Below, piece after piece: positions 10,060 through 23,146 of a stretch of DNA of 64,000 nucleotides. Position 1 is the stretch's first letter, and every line of letters begins with the position of its first letter. The DNA comes from Trissonchulus latispiculum (lineage: Eukaryota; Nematoda; Enoplea; Enoplida; Ironidae): assembly GCA_030248195.1 (NCBI GenBank), contig JASAND010028470.1, forward strand, positions 1 to 64,000. Direction: 5' to 3'. A program made the translations under genes and the position numbers. The notes under the pieces are model-generated. The model ran no database searches. It was given only the letters and a program-made list of their open reading frames with translations, and had not been told where the DNA came from.

Positions 10060-10215
10060 AGAATGTCGGGGTCATGATGGCTCGCAGCGTTGGACAGTGG
10101 ACCATACGAGCCTGCAGGGATACTTTAAGCCTAAGCCTAAGCCTAAGCCTAAGCCTAAGCTGTGCAGGCTCTTCTCGGGTCAGAGTTCAAATTTGGCGTT
10201 AGTCCTGCCACACCA
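10060..10215 (+). repeat. tRNA-like SINE relic around a telomere repeat
   Basis: The strings gtcatgatggctcgcagcg and cgggtcagagttcaaatttg resemble the A-box and B-box regions of the SINE head at 19427-19497 (gtgccgtgatggccgagtgg and ggtcctaggttcgaaccc), but on the plus strand. Between them lies a telomere-type tract flanked by an inverted repeat. Confidence 0.4.
10125..10160. repeat. Interstitial telomere-type repeat (TTAGGC)n
   Basis: Almost six perfect units of taagcc, the complement of the nematode telomere unit TTAGGC. It is flanked by an inverted repeat: GAGCCTGCA at 10108-10116 and TGCAGGCTC at 10163-10171. Confidence 0.85.
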
Positions 10216-11983
10216 ACCAGACCGAACGTTCTTACAAAAACTTGCGAGTGATTTTTTGTGAAAAATGTTCGAAAAACTTACCCGCCCGGAACTAAAACAG
10301 AGGCAATGAGAAGTAATTACATGGATAGAGTGCAGATTGAGGACATATTATATGCATGATACGGGTAAAAAAACTCCCCATAATATAAAATTATATATAT
10401 ATGAGTCGATTTCTGGTACATTCGACCACACTGCCTGTACTTCCGGACAACCTTCAAAAATCGATTTGGTTCAAACTTGCAGGACATGTAGCAACCCAGC
10501 GTAAAAGGAAAATCTCCAAATATTAAAGGTCAACTCCGTATATTCAACGAGTTATAACAAAATTTGTGATCTTCGACTCTGCCCCTAACGACGCTAAAAA
10601 AATGACCAAAACCCAGAAATACTTTTGAGATATGGCCGTTCAAAGTTCAAAAAATCATCGATTTCAGCCAAAAAAGCGCTTATGACAACTTTGGCTCGCC
10701 ATAGCTGACTACTGAAAAACGATATTAGCGTAATATTTTGTACACAAAAACTAGGATATATATTTATAGTATCCCGAAGACTTTCAATTTTGGTCCGGAG
10801 TCTAAGGGTCGATTTTCGAGTCTACTATTTTGAGCGCCTAGTAGGAGGTGTCAGGCCTCGGCAGTAGACTTAGATATGTTACGGTGGGACCTCCGGCTTC
10901 TTTCTGTACAAAAAATTGCAGCTGAGCTTGTTACTAATCATATATATTGTCTTCGGTAGGTGATATTTTGTAAATTTTGGGTTGATTTTTCTTAATTTGT
11001 TTAAAACAATCGGTATATATTTGCTGATCTATGCAAATGCATGTGAGGTATACTAAATTTCATAAGTTCAACAATTAAATTCCAAAGTGCAATTTCTGTA
11101 AATATACAGTACGATTCACTGCACAAGATTACTATACAGTAATAGCTCCTGATAAAGAAATTGAACGTAAAGAATGTTTCAGTTGTATATTTTTAAATGT
11201 AAGAATATATGTAAATAGGCATACAGAAAGGAAAGACTCTTTGGAAAAACAATTTACCCTTCCAAAACGAGAGAGAAAAACCGCTTTTAGATGAGCAAAC
11301 AAAACATACCATATATAACATGAGACTTGAATTGGCAGAAAGGCAGGGGCGAACGAAGGGGGGCAGAGGTTGAACTGGCTTAGAAGTGCTTAAGTTCAAA
11401 ATAGTTCAGTCGCTCAACCCAGAACATCAAAAAAAGCATTCCAGCCATATACATAAAACGGAGACTAAGACAGTATATACGTATATAAAATATACGATAT
11501 ATAATAGTTGTATATATATAGGTTAAGAAGATATACATCTATAGTATATATACTCATAATATACAGGCATACGTTTATGAACAGGCTTATATATATTCAG
11601 TTATATAGCTGGGACACACGTTCAGAGGCAGTGGAACCAAACCTCTGAGGAAAGATAGGAAAAGCATTTGGAGCTATACGATCAATATAGGGAGGCACAA
11701 GATATGTATGGAAAGAGAAAGGGCCTTGAAGACTTTAAGCTTATGTTTGACTGATACTTACGTACTCAGTTATACGGTTAGCATGCCACAATGGATTCCT
11801 CTGAACCTAAAAGATAGTACTTCAAGGTGAATGCAGTTTTTTATATATATGGCAGACAGAAAGATAAGACAGGTACATGCGTACACACTAAACATACGAA
11901 TTATATAAATCCGTCCATTCTTTCAAAGCTCGATTGAAAAGAGAAAATCAATTAACAATAAAACTAAGTGACGAGGTCAACAG
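10216..11983. other. AT-rich non-coding sequence
   Basis: Contains short TA-rich tracts (about 11460-11610) and no frame with recognisable protein similarity. No element ends were identified. Confidence 0.4.
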
Positions 11984-12626
11984 TAGAGATGAGATCAGGG
12001 CCGACTTTTCGGGCCCGGCCCGGCCCTGAAAAGCCCTGATTTTTATGAAGTGTTCTGCAGTTCTATGAAGTGAAATGTATTCTGGTTTTGAATACTTGGA
12101 GTCTGAAGAAGCTGTGCGTAACGAAACTTGTAGCATCCCACCATTCTAAGGAAATTAATCGTAGGACTAAATTAGCCCCTCAGCTTTGTTTACCCCATGC
12201 TTACCGAGGTTGAACAACCGAAATGGTTTACTGTTTTAGTGAGCTTAAAATAGGCTAGTTACATTATAGTAGGTTGAACTCGAAAGCAGACCTACATGAA
12301 CAGGCACTCAAACTAAAATTGCAACTGAAACTTAAACAATATTTGGCACATGCAGTCTCATTTGGTTGAAACTGGAAAAAAGCAAGAAAGTTTTAACTCA
12401 GGAAGACAAAGACAATTATTAGAATTGGAAGTGTGCAATTAGCTAAATATGTGAAAAAACGTCAGGGCTTGGCAGAGAAAGAAGGGCCGGGCTTTTTTCC
12501 TTTGGGAGTTGCGCGGCCAGACCCGGCCCTGACTAATTTTTCTCAGGCCCGGCCCTGATTGGAAATCAGGTCGGCGCGGCCCGGCGCGGCCCGGACCGGG
12601 CTTTGTCGGCCCTGATCTCATCTCTA
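11984..12626. mobile_element. hAT-like MITE, TAGAGATGAGATCAGGGCC ends, perfect 8-bp TSD
   Basis: Terminal inverted repeats are identical for 22 bp (TAGAGATGAGATCAGGGCCG...). The flanking duplication GTCAACAG is perfect (11976-11983 and 12627-12634). Subterminal regions at both ends are tandem GGCCCGGCCC-type motifs and the middle is AT-rich with no transposase. The perfect ends suggest a fairly recent insertion. Confidence 0.95.
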
Positions 12627-12634
12627 GTCAACAG

Positions 12635-14310
12635 TTTCAGTAATACACAAAACTTCAAGATTGTCCAAAGACAAGAATCTATATATTTAATCTGTATAGT
12701 GTATAATATATTTAATCTCTACAAGTGTATATATATACGCCTTTCCTTTCACCGAACATATAGGTTAGTTATGGGCACTGGATATCCACAGAATTATTTA
12801 TATCAGAATAATAGGAATATAACCGTTTTGAGATAAATATCCGGATATCTGTTTACACTGCAGACACAGTAATGAAAAACATAAAATTTTTGACAAACAT
12901 TTAAATTTTCTTAAAGACTTTCAAACAGTTTCCTTAAAATGTTCCTGAAACAAGATTGTAGTTGGCTTGATGATGGAAATTCACTTACAACTTACAATGC
13001 TCGAAAATGGAAACGCGAAATAGGATAATATCCGGGTACGAAAACTAAATGTGCACAGCCATAGCACCACTCGATAGATAATGAAACCAAAACAACTTTG
13101 CTACTATGGGTCAAAAATCTCTCTCAAAAAATCGTCAAAAAGTCTCACCAGAGCCACAGGCTCGACGCTATCCTGTACGAGAGCGTCGACCGCCAGAAGT
13201 GTGGGATCCTAATAAAGACCAATACTTTAGAAGACAAGTTACTGACTCTTGGCGCTAAAAAACAGATTCACTTACCTAAACTGAGGGAGGAAATGTTAGA
13301 TAATGACAAATTTGATAAGTTCAAATTGTATAGTTTCCATCTAGTACGTTTGTTGTAGTAAACGCCTGTTTAGTTGAGTTTTGCGCTGATATCTAACATA
13401 ACTGCGAATCTGCACCGAACCTTCCTATTTTACCCAAGTCCGCGTCTACAAGAAAGGAAGTCTGCCTTTAGCCCGAGTCACTAGTCAGTAGGTTGCGACT
13501 GAGTCTGACTTTTATACCTATCACGAGCGCAACAATGAACTAACAAAATAATCAGATAAGTCTGACTATAATTCCGTCTTTTAATTTTAGAAGAAATTTT
13601 TTAGTTCTAGATTCTACAGCATTTGTTTGTAAATAGTAAATAATGTATAAAATATATAGTAAATAGTGAAAGTATAAAATATATAGTAAATAGTGAAATG
13701 AGTTACTGGAAAGTTTGATAAAAATAAGAATGAAATATAAGCCTACACAAAACTGGCCAACGATGCTGAAAGCAAAGAAGAGAAGTGTATATTTCGTCAA
13801 ATACTAAGTATATACTGGTTCGTTCATAAGGATGAAAACATCCTGCCTTTTTCTTGTATATACGGCGTTCGAGAACTGGCTCCGTTTTGCGATTTTCTGA
13901 ATTCAATTCCGCTCTAACTCCGGTTTCTGGTCCATTTTTAACGAATTTACACTAATATTTAGCGCTGTTATCTATTACCCGTGTATTTTGAATAAAAACT
14001 ATTGGTTTGAAAATAAAAAATAGAAACAATGCAAACTGCCGTACAGTATCAGTATCTGAGAGCTATTAATTTGCATACGCCTAAGCTTTGAAGAAATGAT
14101 GGCGATGCTCCATCACAACTTTTACGACTAGAAAATCAGAAAAGACAAGACATTACTTTTCACTTTATGATCACTTTCTGCATTTATATATTTTTGCATT
14201 GCTCAGACGCAGAACTATACCCCTCTTAGGGGTCTTCTTGTTCTAATCTATTCTAACCTTTCCAAGCTGCATTTTAGCAAAAGATTTATGTAAAATACAT
14301 ATCAACAGGA
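12635..14310. other. AT-rich non-coding sequence with a TATA-array relic
   Basis: At 13405-13530, strings such as aagtccgcgtctac, aagtctgcc and gagtctgacttttatacc look like a decayed copy of the GCAGAC/TATAAAA arrays. An 86-codon open frame on the plus strand (13098-13358) has no recognised domain, splice context or homologue known to me and is not called as a gene. Confidence 0.4.
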
Positions 14311-15320
14311 TTTCTTAGGAATTTTCCCAGGGGAGCCGGGGGGGAGAGAAATTTTCGGGGTGGGGGAGATCAGTGGCGTAGCCAGAAAAAAATTTCGGGG
14401 GGGGGCACATCAAAAATTTTTAGTATTTACTCAAGTTTTTCAAAACCGTTATTCGCCTGATTCCAGCATTTTTCGGATTTTTCAAGCTTTTGTATACATA
14501 TGTATAACAGCTACACGGGGGGTCTGGGGGGCAGAGCCCCCCAGAAGCTGGAGAATTTTTGTGAATTGTAATAAAGTCATAATTAAAACATTAGAAAGAT
14601 TATATGAAGACAGACGAAGACAGTTCTGGATCTCCTGAGGAGGGCCGGCCGCATCTGACTGGTCGGGACTATGGCATCTTTTTTGCCGATCCGCTGCATC
14701 AGAAGAAGAAGAAAAAGATTATATAAGTGCAAAAGGTTAGATCTGCAGATAAAATAGGCGGGGGTCTGGGGGCGGCAGCCCCCAGCTAGAAGCCAGACCT
14801 TTTTATAATATGGCATAATTGAAACCTATTTTTTAGAGCACATTTTGCTAAAATTTTAGAAAATTTAACCCTGTAATTTGATGTGCAAATACGATTTTTC
14901 TGAGTCAATTAATAAAATTCGCGCCTACGGCGCGAAAATTTTTGTACAATTTTCCCCGCCATGAGAAATTTCCCGGGGGGCAAATGAGTTTCGGGGGGGG
15001 GAATTCCCCCCTCTGCCCCCCCCTGCCTACGCCCCTGGGGGAGATCTTTTGCAAAAATGAGTCAAAAATGGTATTTTTTGGCGCAGTTTGATTGGTGAAA
15101 CACAAAAGTTCTCAAGAATCCCAGGATTTAAATAAAAATAGCTATTGTTACAAAAATCTCTGGCGAAGCCAAGACATTTTTGAAAATTTACCCATTTTTG
15201 GCATAAGTGTAGACCTCATTAAGGGGAAGCCCAAAATCCGGGGGGGGGGGGGAGATTTCGGGGGAAGGCATTGTCGGGAGGGGGAGGAGGTCAGCTTGGG
15301 CCCCCATGTAAAAACCTGAT
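14311..15320. mobile_element. Poly-G element (AGGAATTTTCCC type), split by a hAT MITE
   Basis: Its blocks (gggagaaattttcgggg, ttttgcaaaaatgag, aaagttctcaa, the hairpin TGGCGAAGCCA at 15163-15173, and cattaaggggaagcccaaaa) recur in the same order at 33850-34193 and 49410-49690. Those uninterrupted copies show the site before the insertion at 14371-15037. Confidence 0.7.
14371..15037. mobile_element. hAT-like MITE, CAGTGGCGTAGCCAG ends, perfect 8-bp TSD
   Basis: Starts CAGTGGCGTAGCCAG and ends CTGCCTACGCCCCTG, flanked by the perfect duplication GGGGAGAT (14363-14370 and 15038-15045). CAGnGGCGTAGCC is a well-known hAT terminus. The interior has poly-G edges and the hairpin CGCGCCTACGGCGCG at 14920-14934. 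There is no transposase. Confidence 0.93.
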
Positions 15321-18300
15321 AAATATTCAAATTTATTTTTGTTCAACACTAATCAGAGTTATGAAAGTGGACTCCGGGTACCCGCGGGCCGGGCTGGCAT
15401 GGACACAATTGCCTACCCGAAAATGCCCGGCACTCACTCACTCATTGTCACTCGGTTAGATCTAGACACAGCAATTTATAGAAATTTCAGTCTGAAGTGT
15501 TACACATAAAGATTACGAATATGGAATACCAAATACACGTAGTTTTGCTGGAGCAGCCCCAATTTCCCATTCGGCTAAATTCAAGTATAGAGCCATAATA
15601 GCCATCGCATGCGGTCTTCGAGTGCATCTTTATATATACTTATTTTGTATGAACGGGTTTGGACCTAATAATGACGCCCGCGTGTCTGGACTGGACCAGC
15701 ATATAAGACCGCGGGCGTGGTCTGGATGGACAAATACATTTCTTGAGCGGGCGGGCTGGGTCTGGTCAAATTTTAAGTGTCCAATTCCAACGATGACATT
15801 AATTATTTAGACAATAGACTCATCCCCACTCCCACACCTTTAATAGCAAGCGAATAGCATGAGCGACTTATTTTTAGCTTTCGATTTCGCAATACAGAAA
15901 GTCTAATCGGAGCGAATATAAAAACATTAAAAAATTTAATGAGTAGACATTTCCAAAGCAAACTCTCAGAAGGAAACCCTCTCTAAAATAATGTACACTA
16001 TGATGAATAATTAAAGTCCAGCTTAATATAAAGTCAAGGACAAGAACGGACTTGATAATCATTAGGATACTCTCATTCATCACGAAAGGGCAAAAGCTGA
16101 TAACGAACAGACGGACGGCTTTCATGTAAGGCAACAGAAAATCATTCAAATCAAACTTTAAACGTAAAAAAGCAAAAATGTGACGAAAAAATATCAAGAA
16201 AACAATTTTAAAATACTTCAAGAGCTAAATTTTCAATTACTTTCCCTAAACCATCAAACCAGGCACAACAAAATGTTGGGGTTCACACAATTGTCCGCTA
16301 CAATGCGAAAGTCACGTATAAAAGCTTTCAAAAATGATACTGCTCATATATAAATTACTAGAACTAAAATCGTAAACTGATCCCAGTAAAGAATCGACTA
16401 TATATATATTACAGTCAAAACAATATAAACAAATTTTGGCCATATTGTCAAAGATTAATTAAACTAATACAGTTATATCAAAAATAAAAATGCGGGCCGA
16501 AAATAAAGAAAACCGCTAAACAGAAGCGTAAAACTAGGGTGGCTGCTAACGAGATATTATGTACACGCTAAAGAGGTCTCCCCAGTCTTTCCCAAGCCGG
16601 TTGGCTAGCTAGGAAGCTAAAATGTTTCTGGAATCTATATTTAAGTTTGACTCAAAAGTTTGCTTAAACATGTTAGCATCCTGCAGAGAGAGGGCCTTTT
16701 ATATAACATACGTATAACAATTGTCTGCATATGACGTCTAACCTGGGCCCCCACCTTCTATGTTGTGAGCAAATGCTACGCAGTACTTGTAAAGTGTAAA
16801 ACCCCAAACGAAGCAATGAATACTAAGTTACGGCTTTTCGATTCGCCATAAAAATTACAGATTGAGGTTTTCGAGGAACTATCATAATTATTAAATAAAA
16901 CTATGCTTATTCGATCCCAATCAATTCCAACACTTCATCCTCCCCCCCCTGAAAGTAAATGCTGTCGTATTTCACACATATCCATAAATCGAATAGAGCT
17001 AGCTTTTAAAACCTAAAAGCTGCATTATGAATAATACGTTTACGTGTCCACAAACACGTCCACATGTATACGTGCTCGTATGTACCAAAAAAATCTCTGA
17101 AAGCGTCAAACTTAATTGAGCGAAAAATTGGAATAAGGTACATACGTCAGCTTTTGCTCTAAGACTACGGCGTGCAAGAACGTGCAGTTACGACGCAACC
17201 AGAGTTAGATTTGCAGCAGGAAACTGCAGCAAGTTACGAAGAAGTGTAGCTTTTGCTATGCGCAGAACTAAATGCAGCTGGCAAGACCGAACAGCAGACT
17301 TCTTAGAGAAGAAATAGTTCGGCAGAACTAAGACAAAGGAGAAACAATTGTTGCAAAGGCAATGAAGTGTGCAGCAGACCATCCAATATGTTAGCTTGCA
17401 GCGACAGCCAGCGTTAAGCCAGTACAGCACAGCGCAACGCAGCATTAAAAGCCATTCAGGACAGACAAAAGCCTTCCTATCACTTTATCTAATACACAAG
17501 AGGTTGGGTGCGGCTGCTGCAGTTAAAGCAGTGCACAATGCAGTGACTCAAACCCAAAATGAATACCTCAAACCTGAGTGCCCAGTCACTCAAAACCTGA
17601 AAGTATAGATTAATCAAGCGATAACTAAACTGGCTACTTGCTGGCCAATTTGACTGACTGGGCATTTGCTGCGGGAGTCCAAATTTCCTGCCTTTCATTC
17701 TGCTACAACGACTTAAAGCACTCCATTTACTAGCAAAATCAGCAACGATAAGCCATTGCAAAGAAGCTTCAAAAATCCTCCTCATGAGTCCTTCTAACGT
17801 CTGGTATTCTTGTAGTTTTACCGGTGTCATATTTTCTCAAAAATTTTGATTCACCGACAAATACCATTTGGCGTAACAACAGGCGAATTTTGATATATTT
17901 AATTTGTAATGGAGTTCGTTTTCGAAAAAGCTTTAGTATAATATCTGATAACATGGTAATGGTGTGTAAGTGAAATGTGATTACAATCACAATTAACATA
18001 TAGCACATCTTCAAATAAGTAAGCAAACCATCAGGTTGAATTTTATTCGATTGCTCCTGGTGCGAAAATTATGGCAATTGATTGGTTGAACTGTGAACAG
18101 ACATTCTGATCAAAAAAAGGAAATAATCATAGTCATAAAGTAACTTTTTAATATATAGTTCACCCGACTGGAATTTTTACATCACAAACTGCTTATCATG
18201 TGTTTTTTCGAATTGTATACAGACACAGAGATGCTTTTATTCGAAATTCGATTAGAGAAATTCTAACATTGGTGCTTCATGATAGATCTACTCTGCCATG

Positions 18301-18654
18301 TTGGCTGTTTTGACCATTTACGGGTGAATATAGTCAAGTTAATTATCTAAAGTTTCAAAATAAAGAGAAATTGGGCAAAAATTTAACCCAATAAGCCAAC
18401 GAGGAGATAAAACGGCTATTATAAATATATACCATAGCTAAACTGTTTAATTACGGATTAAATAAGTTAAAGTAAGCAATTACGGATTAAATAAGTTAAA
18501 GTAAGCTCACCCATTCAGCGGACTGACTCGGACTAATCTGACAACCACATTCACAACAACTAACATTAATTTTTTAATCAATTTAATTAATTTTTGAGGA
18601 CTTTCTCTTCATATTTGCCGTCATTTAATTTAAATAATTCACGGCACGACTATG
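15321..18654. other. Mostly AT-rich non-coding sequence
   Basis: Two GC-rich patches (15370-15440 with gggtacccgcgggcc, and 15675-15770 with cgcgggcgtggtctgg) resemble subterminal regions of TAG-type MITEs, but paired ends could not be fixed. The stretch 17160-17560 is rich in gcag-type motifs without an unbroken coding frame. A short direct repeat (aattacggattaaataagtt) occurs at about 18449 and 18477. Otherwise nothing was recognised. Confidence 0.4.
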
Positions 18655-19135
18655 TAAAGGTAAGGTAAAGGTAAAGTGACCCCAAACAATTAAGTTTTTC
18701 ACGTTTATAAATGGAAAATTCATTAATTAGCACTAGAGTATATTTATGTATTTCTTTAATATTTGGGTCGCACTTCTATTTTGTGTTAACTTCATTCTGA
18801 ATAAAATCTCGGAGAAGGAAAATAAGAAGTTGGTACGTAACCTAACTTGTTCCTTTCATACTGCCGAAGTCGGTGGATGTGACCCCTGATCCCCAGGCCC
18901 CTGCGGGTCGTGGGTCCGGTAGGGGTCAAAAATGAAAGTCTTCAAAACTGGTCATGTTTGGTATGGAATGAAAGCCCATGAAACAACTTTTGTCATTATA
19001 CCACCTACAAAAAGTGGGCAAGTTTGGTATCAAATGAAAGCCCTTGATGAGACAAACAACTTTTGTCATTGTACCACCCACGAAAAGCGGCCCCATCGAC
19101 TGTGGGTGGGATCGCTTCAATGGGCATATTAGCTA
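18655..19135. repeat. SINE tail fragment and a two-unit GCTTTCATT repeat
   Basis: ggtaaggtaaaggtaaagtg at about 18657 matches the tail of the following SINE. From 18932 to 19120 two units carry, on the minus strand, GGGCTTTCATTTGATACCAAA-like boxes plus acaaaagttg, the same box that defines the satellite at 249-2215. Confidence 0.6.
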
Positions 19136-19497
19136 AAGGTAAGGTAAAGTGACCCCTGGAGAGAATTCCAACCTACAGAAAGTTATAGGGTGCCGGTGCT
19201 TATATATCCGGATTCACAGCCCGAAGCGACAACTCTAATGTTGACTACATCTGTGGAAGGGGAGGCCAGCCCTTCGTCAGACATTAAGCCAGATTACCTT
19301 CCCGCCGCAGTGGTACCCATTTACCGACCAGTTAAGGATAGACAGCTGGTTTGGCTGGAGCCCATGGCGAACCGATACGTACTTAATCCTTTACTCAAGG
19401 GGATTTGTAAAAACCTTGTGGCAGCAGGGGTTCGAACCTAGGACCGTAAGATCTTTGGTCGAACATCTTACCACTCGGCCATCACGGCACGACTACG
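19136..19497 (-). mobile_element. tRNA-derived SINE, nearly complete
   Basis: On the minus strand it begins gtgccgtgatggccgagtgg (A-box-like) and ggttcgaacccctgc (B-box GGTTCGAACCC), and ends with ccaggggtcactttacctt. The reading frame across it is not a gene. Partial relatives occur at 9871-9950 and about 18657. Confidence 0.7.
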
Positions 19498-19694
19498 CAT
19501 ATATATTATACGGCAAAATGAGGCAACAATGTACAAGCAGCCTAAGCTCTGAGTGAAGGGCACGACAATGTTTAGTATACTATACTACAGTAAATAGTAT
19601 CGTACAGTTTTTATTTTGATATCACTAAACAACCTCTCGGGGTAAACTGAAACACGAAAATAGCCAAAAATATATAATTGCTATAAGAGCAAAT

Positions 19695-20920
19695 TTAAGG
19701 GGAGGGTGTCACTTTTTTGCCGATTTTTCGACCATCTCCGATTTTGCTCATTTTCACATATTTTGTAGTCCCCATGGGTCCGCGAAACAAGACAAGAGCG
19801 TTTTGCGAAATATTGCTTCTATCGTTCTGTACAGGCCCTCAAAGGTGACCTCGACATGTGTTAAACATAGGAAAATGAAAAAGTCAGGCTAAAAAGATTG
19901 TGGCAGAAAAATTTTTCGCTGTATAAGAGTCAGAACTCTGAAACCTTTTCAGAACCATTAAGGACATATTGTAGAGTGCAGCTATCTCCTCTGAAGCGAT
20001 TCTGTTCAGTATTGGATTTTTGGCGAATTTTTAAAATCAGAATTTTGGAAAATCGGCCATTTTTGGACCATGAAAAACAGGACCTACGGTACTCTTTTGC
20101 TTGTCCTGAACGACTGGCAAAAGCTACAGAAACGGTCAATAGATAGCTGCACTCTACGCATAAAACCACGTCTTATGAAAGTACTAGCATGTTTCTATCA
20201 TCTACAGTAGGCTCAAAAAACTTGCCACAAAAACAGCAAATTTTGCTAAATATGGCCATTTTTCATAATTCTCACATTCTTTTGATAATTTCTCACTCAT
20301 TATGTGGTAAAAAATCACCAAGCTTGACAGATTAATTAATATATCCATGTCTGCCACATAATGTGGCCAAAACAAATGCATCAATATTGAACATGCTGCT
20401 GTGGCGGCACCTTTGATCTTTATAGGTGAAAAATGTCAATTTTAAAATTTTTCCAAATATAGACAAAATGGGTATCAATCGATAGCTAATGTAACGAGGA
20501 GCAACTTTTATCATACAACCATGGGTCTAAAATGTTGTCTGTGCAAGATAAAACGAGTTAAAGTTATACTGGGCAGTCCTGCAGGGTTAGGCCAGTGCAT
20601 CACACAAGCATGCATTATGAACGCCTGGATAGCTGGCCTTGAGCCACGTCTGCACTTAAATATTACCTTAGTAAAGGCTTTAGTTTGGTGTATCGGTTAA
20701 CCCTGTTTTCGGTCGCGTTTGGTCTCCACCTGACCTTGCAGGGCTCATCACCCGAATTTTCAAGTTTTCCAGCTTTGAACCTGAATAACTCTGTCACAGT
20801 TTGAATTCGAACGCTAATATTCTAAGTTATTTTTGAGAACATATGGGGGCATATTATGTGTGAAAATGAGCGAAATCCGTGACTATCGATTTTTGACCAA
20901 AGTGACCCCCCCCCCCTTAA
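19695..20920. mobile_element. TTAA-bounded element with TTAAGGGG ends
   Basis: The left end TTAAGGGGAGGGTGTCACTT mirrors the right end, whose complement begins TTAAGGGGGGGGGG and continues GTCACTTTGG. Inside, ccgattttgctcattttcac is mirrored by the right arm (ggatttcgctcattttcaca in complement). It resembles the tips of the 6318-9858 fold-back. Related sequence recurs at 58190-58697, 47066-47250 and 51170-51270. Confidence 0.7.
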
Positions 20921-21275
20921 ACACTGGACAAAATCAAGTCTACAATACGAAGAGTGAGACACTCAGTTCCACTCCGTCCTTCTAGGTAGACTACGCTTGC
21001 GAGATGGTAGAAATCTCGGGGGCGGAACAGCTTACTATTTATTACGAAGGGGTGAGCATCTGCCTCTGCCTAAATCTATATTCCAAACAAAATTTCACAA
21101 AACAAACTTTGATTGGGACTTCAAATAGTCAGTCATTGGCAATAGAGAAGCCAAGTTCCAAAAGCCGCCGGTTCCGATTCTAAAAATTCTACCGGTTCAT
21201 TTGGAGCCAATCCCAGCAATACGGTAAACATTTATAGGTAAGTTTAAAATTTTTACACAAGTTTTAAATGCAAAA

Positions 21276-23146
21276 TAGTGATGTTTCAGTCGCTGAAACT
21301 GAAACTGAAACTAGGTTTCAGTCTCTACATGTTTCAGTTTCAGTCACTGAAACTGAAACTGAAACTATTGTGGAAAACGGGCTGAAACTGAAACTAAAAC
21401 TGAAACCATTTAGACTAGCCTACTGAAACTGAAAATGAAACTGAAATTATTTTTGGTATCCGACTGAAACTGAAACTACCCTAATTCTATAACTGAAACT
21501 GAAACTGAAACTGAAACTAGAAAAGTCTGAAACAGTTTCAGTCCCAGCGTAAAATCTGAAGACTTTCCTTGTAGCTGGAGCTGAAACCGGTTTCAGTTCA
21601 TGCTGGAACTGAAACTCCATTTCAGTCTCTGCGTGCAAGACCCTTTCTGTCTCTGCGCATGGTTAAGTTCTCTGTAAAATGCAATTGCAGATTTCCCGTA
21701 ATAGTTTTCCTTGCGAAAGAATTGAAGGAATGTGATACGTTTTAGGTTCTCGTATTGTTATAGAAGTATTACTTTTCAGATCATCTTCTGTCAGCATATT
21801 AGATAAAGTTAAACTAGGAAGTTATGTAAAAGCTTAATTGCTTTATACAGTTTTTAAAGCACAAGTGGTTGATGTGGCCCCTAAGAATCGAATTGCAGCA
21901 ATGAAGCTTTATGGCCTCAACAGATTTATATTTTGGGGAGATGTTTTACTTAAGCGAATAACCAAGATGGTTTAGGTACTTAGTTAATGAGAAAACCAAT
22001 ACAGCAAGCAACTATTAAAACTTAATTCAGAACGAATCTTAATTTTTTCTTCACAAAAAATGATGGATTGCAAGTACGATATATTAGATAAAACTGTTTT
22101 ACTCTGAACTGACATAGAAGCTGAGATTTAAAATAAAACTGCAGCTTCAACAGTTTTAAATTCCAAATATACGAAAACTGAAATTTATTTTTTTGGTCGA
22201 TGACTTCAACTGAAAAGGCCGGACAAATACAAAAGCTATTCTAAAACGTGGACTGACACTGAAACTGTTTGGCGTCACCGACTGAAACTGAAACTGAAAC
22301 TATTTTGCGTCACCGACTGAAACTGAAACTATTTTGCGTCACCGACTGAAACTGAAACTGAAATTAATTTGGATCGGCGACTGAAACTGAAACTAAAACT
22401 GAAAATATTTTGGGATGACAACTGAAACTGAAATTATTTGGATCTTTTGCGCTTTCCCCCCCCAGCCCTAACTTTTGATTTTTTTGACCAATAACTTTGA
22501 AATTTGGTGTGGGTGCATACTGGAGGCTGATGAATTCAAAAATTCAAAAAATTTTAAATTTTTAAAAAAATTTAAAAAATTTAAATTTTTAGTTTGGTAA
22601 GGGGGGACCAAGGGGAACCAAAAAATTTTTTGAAAAAAATTTTGCTAAAAACTTGCATGTAGGGGTTTTCTGGGGCGCTGAGCACGAATCTGAAGTCCGT
22701 TTTTCGTTTCAGCTTTTCGTTAGCTCAATATAAGCTAAAGTTTTAAGCTTAACATGAAAGCTTATACTGACCTAACGAAAAGCTGAATCGAAAAACGGAC
22801 TTCAGATTCGTGCTCAGCGCCCCAGAAAACCCCTATATGCAAGTTTTCAGCAAATTTTTTTTAAAAAAATTTTTTGTTCCCCTTGGTCCCCCCTTACCAA
22901 ACTAAAAATTTTAATTTTTTAAAATTATTTAAAAATTTAAAAATTTTTGAATTTTTGAATTCATCAGCCTCCAGTATGCACCCACACCAAATTTCAAAGT
23001 TATTGGTCAAAAAAATCAAAAGTTAGGGCTGGGGGGGAAAGCGCAAAAGATCCAATTATTTTTGGTATCTGACTGAAACTGAAATTAACTCAGGTTGTCG
23101 GCTGAAACTGAAACTGAAACTAAAATGGGCTACTGAAACAACACTA
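21276..23146. mobile_element. TAGTGATGTTTCAGT-ended element filled with GAAACT repeats
   Basis: Start TAGTGATGTTTCAGT and the complement of the end, TAGTGTTGTTTCAGT, form the inverted repeat. GCAAAA flanks both sides (a 6-bp duplication, or a decayed 8-bp one). Both subterminal zones are dense in GAAACTGAAACT. A 614-bp fold-back is nested inside at 22440. A truncated relative is at 59490-59780. Confidence 0.8.
22440..23053. mobile_element. Near-perfect fold-back element, arms about 285 bp, 8-bp TSD
   Basis: Starts GGATCTTTTGCGCTTTCCCC and ends with its complement. The arms stay almost identical up to a loop of about 40 bp near 22735-22775. AATTATTT is duplicated perfectly on both sides (22432-22439 and 23054-23061). 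It is inserted in the right half of the GAAACT element, so it is younger than it. A transcript would form a very long double-stranded RNA hairpin. Confidence 0.93.

Noticed and set aside
13098..13358. 86-codon plus-strand frame with charged C-terminal half
   Set aside because: No recognised family, no neighbouring exon and AT-rich surroundings; possible but unsupported.
19190..19441. 83-codon plus-strand frame that looks protein-like
   Set aside because: It lies wholly within a tRNA-derived SINE whose promoter boxes are on the other strand.
21276..23146. GAAACTGAAACT arrays as interferon-type or other enhancer elements
   Set aside because: They are the subterminal repeats of a TAGTG-ended element with a truncated relative at 59.5 kb; no regulatory role can be inferred.
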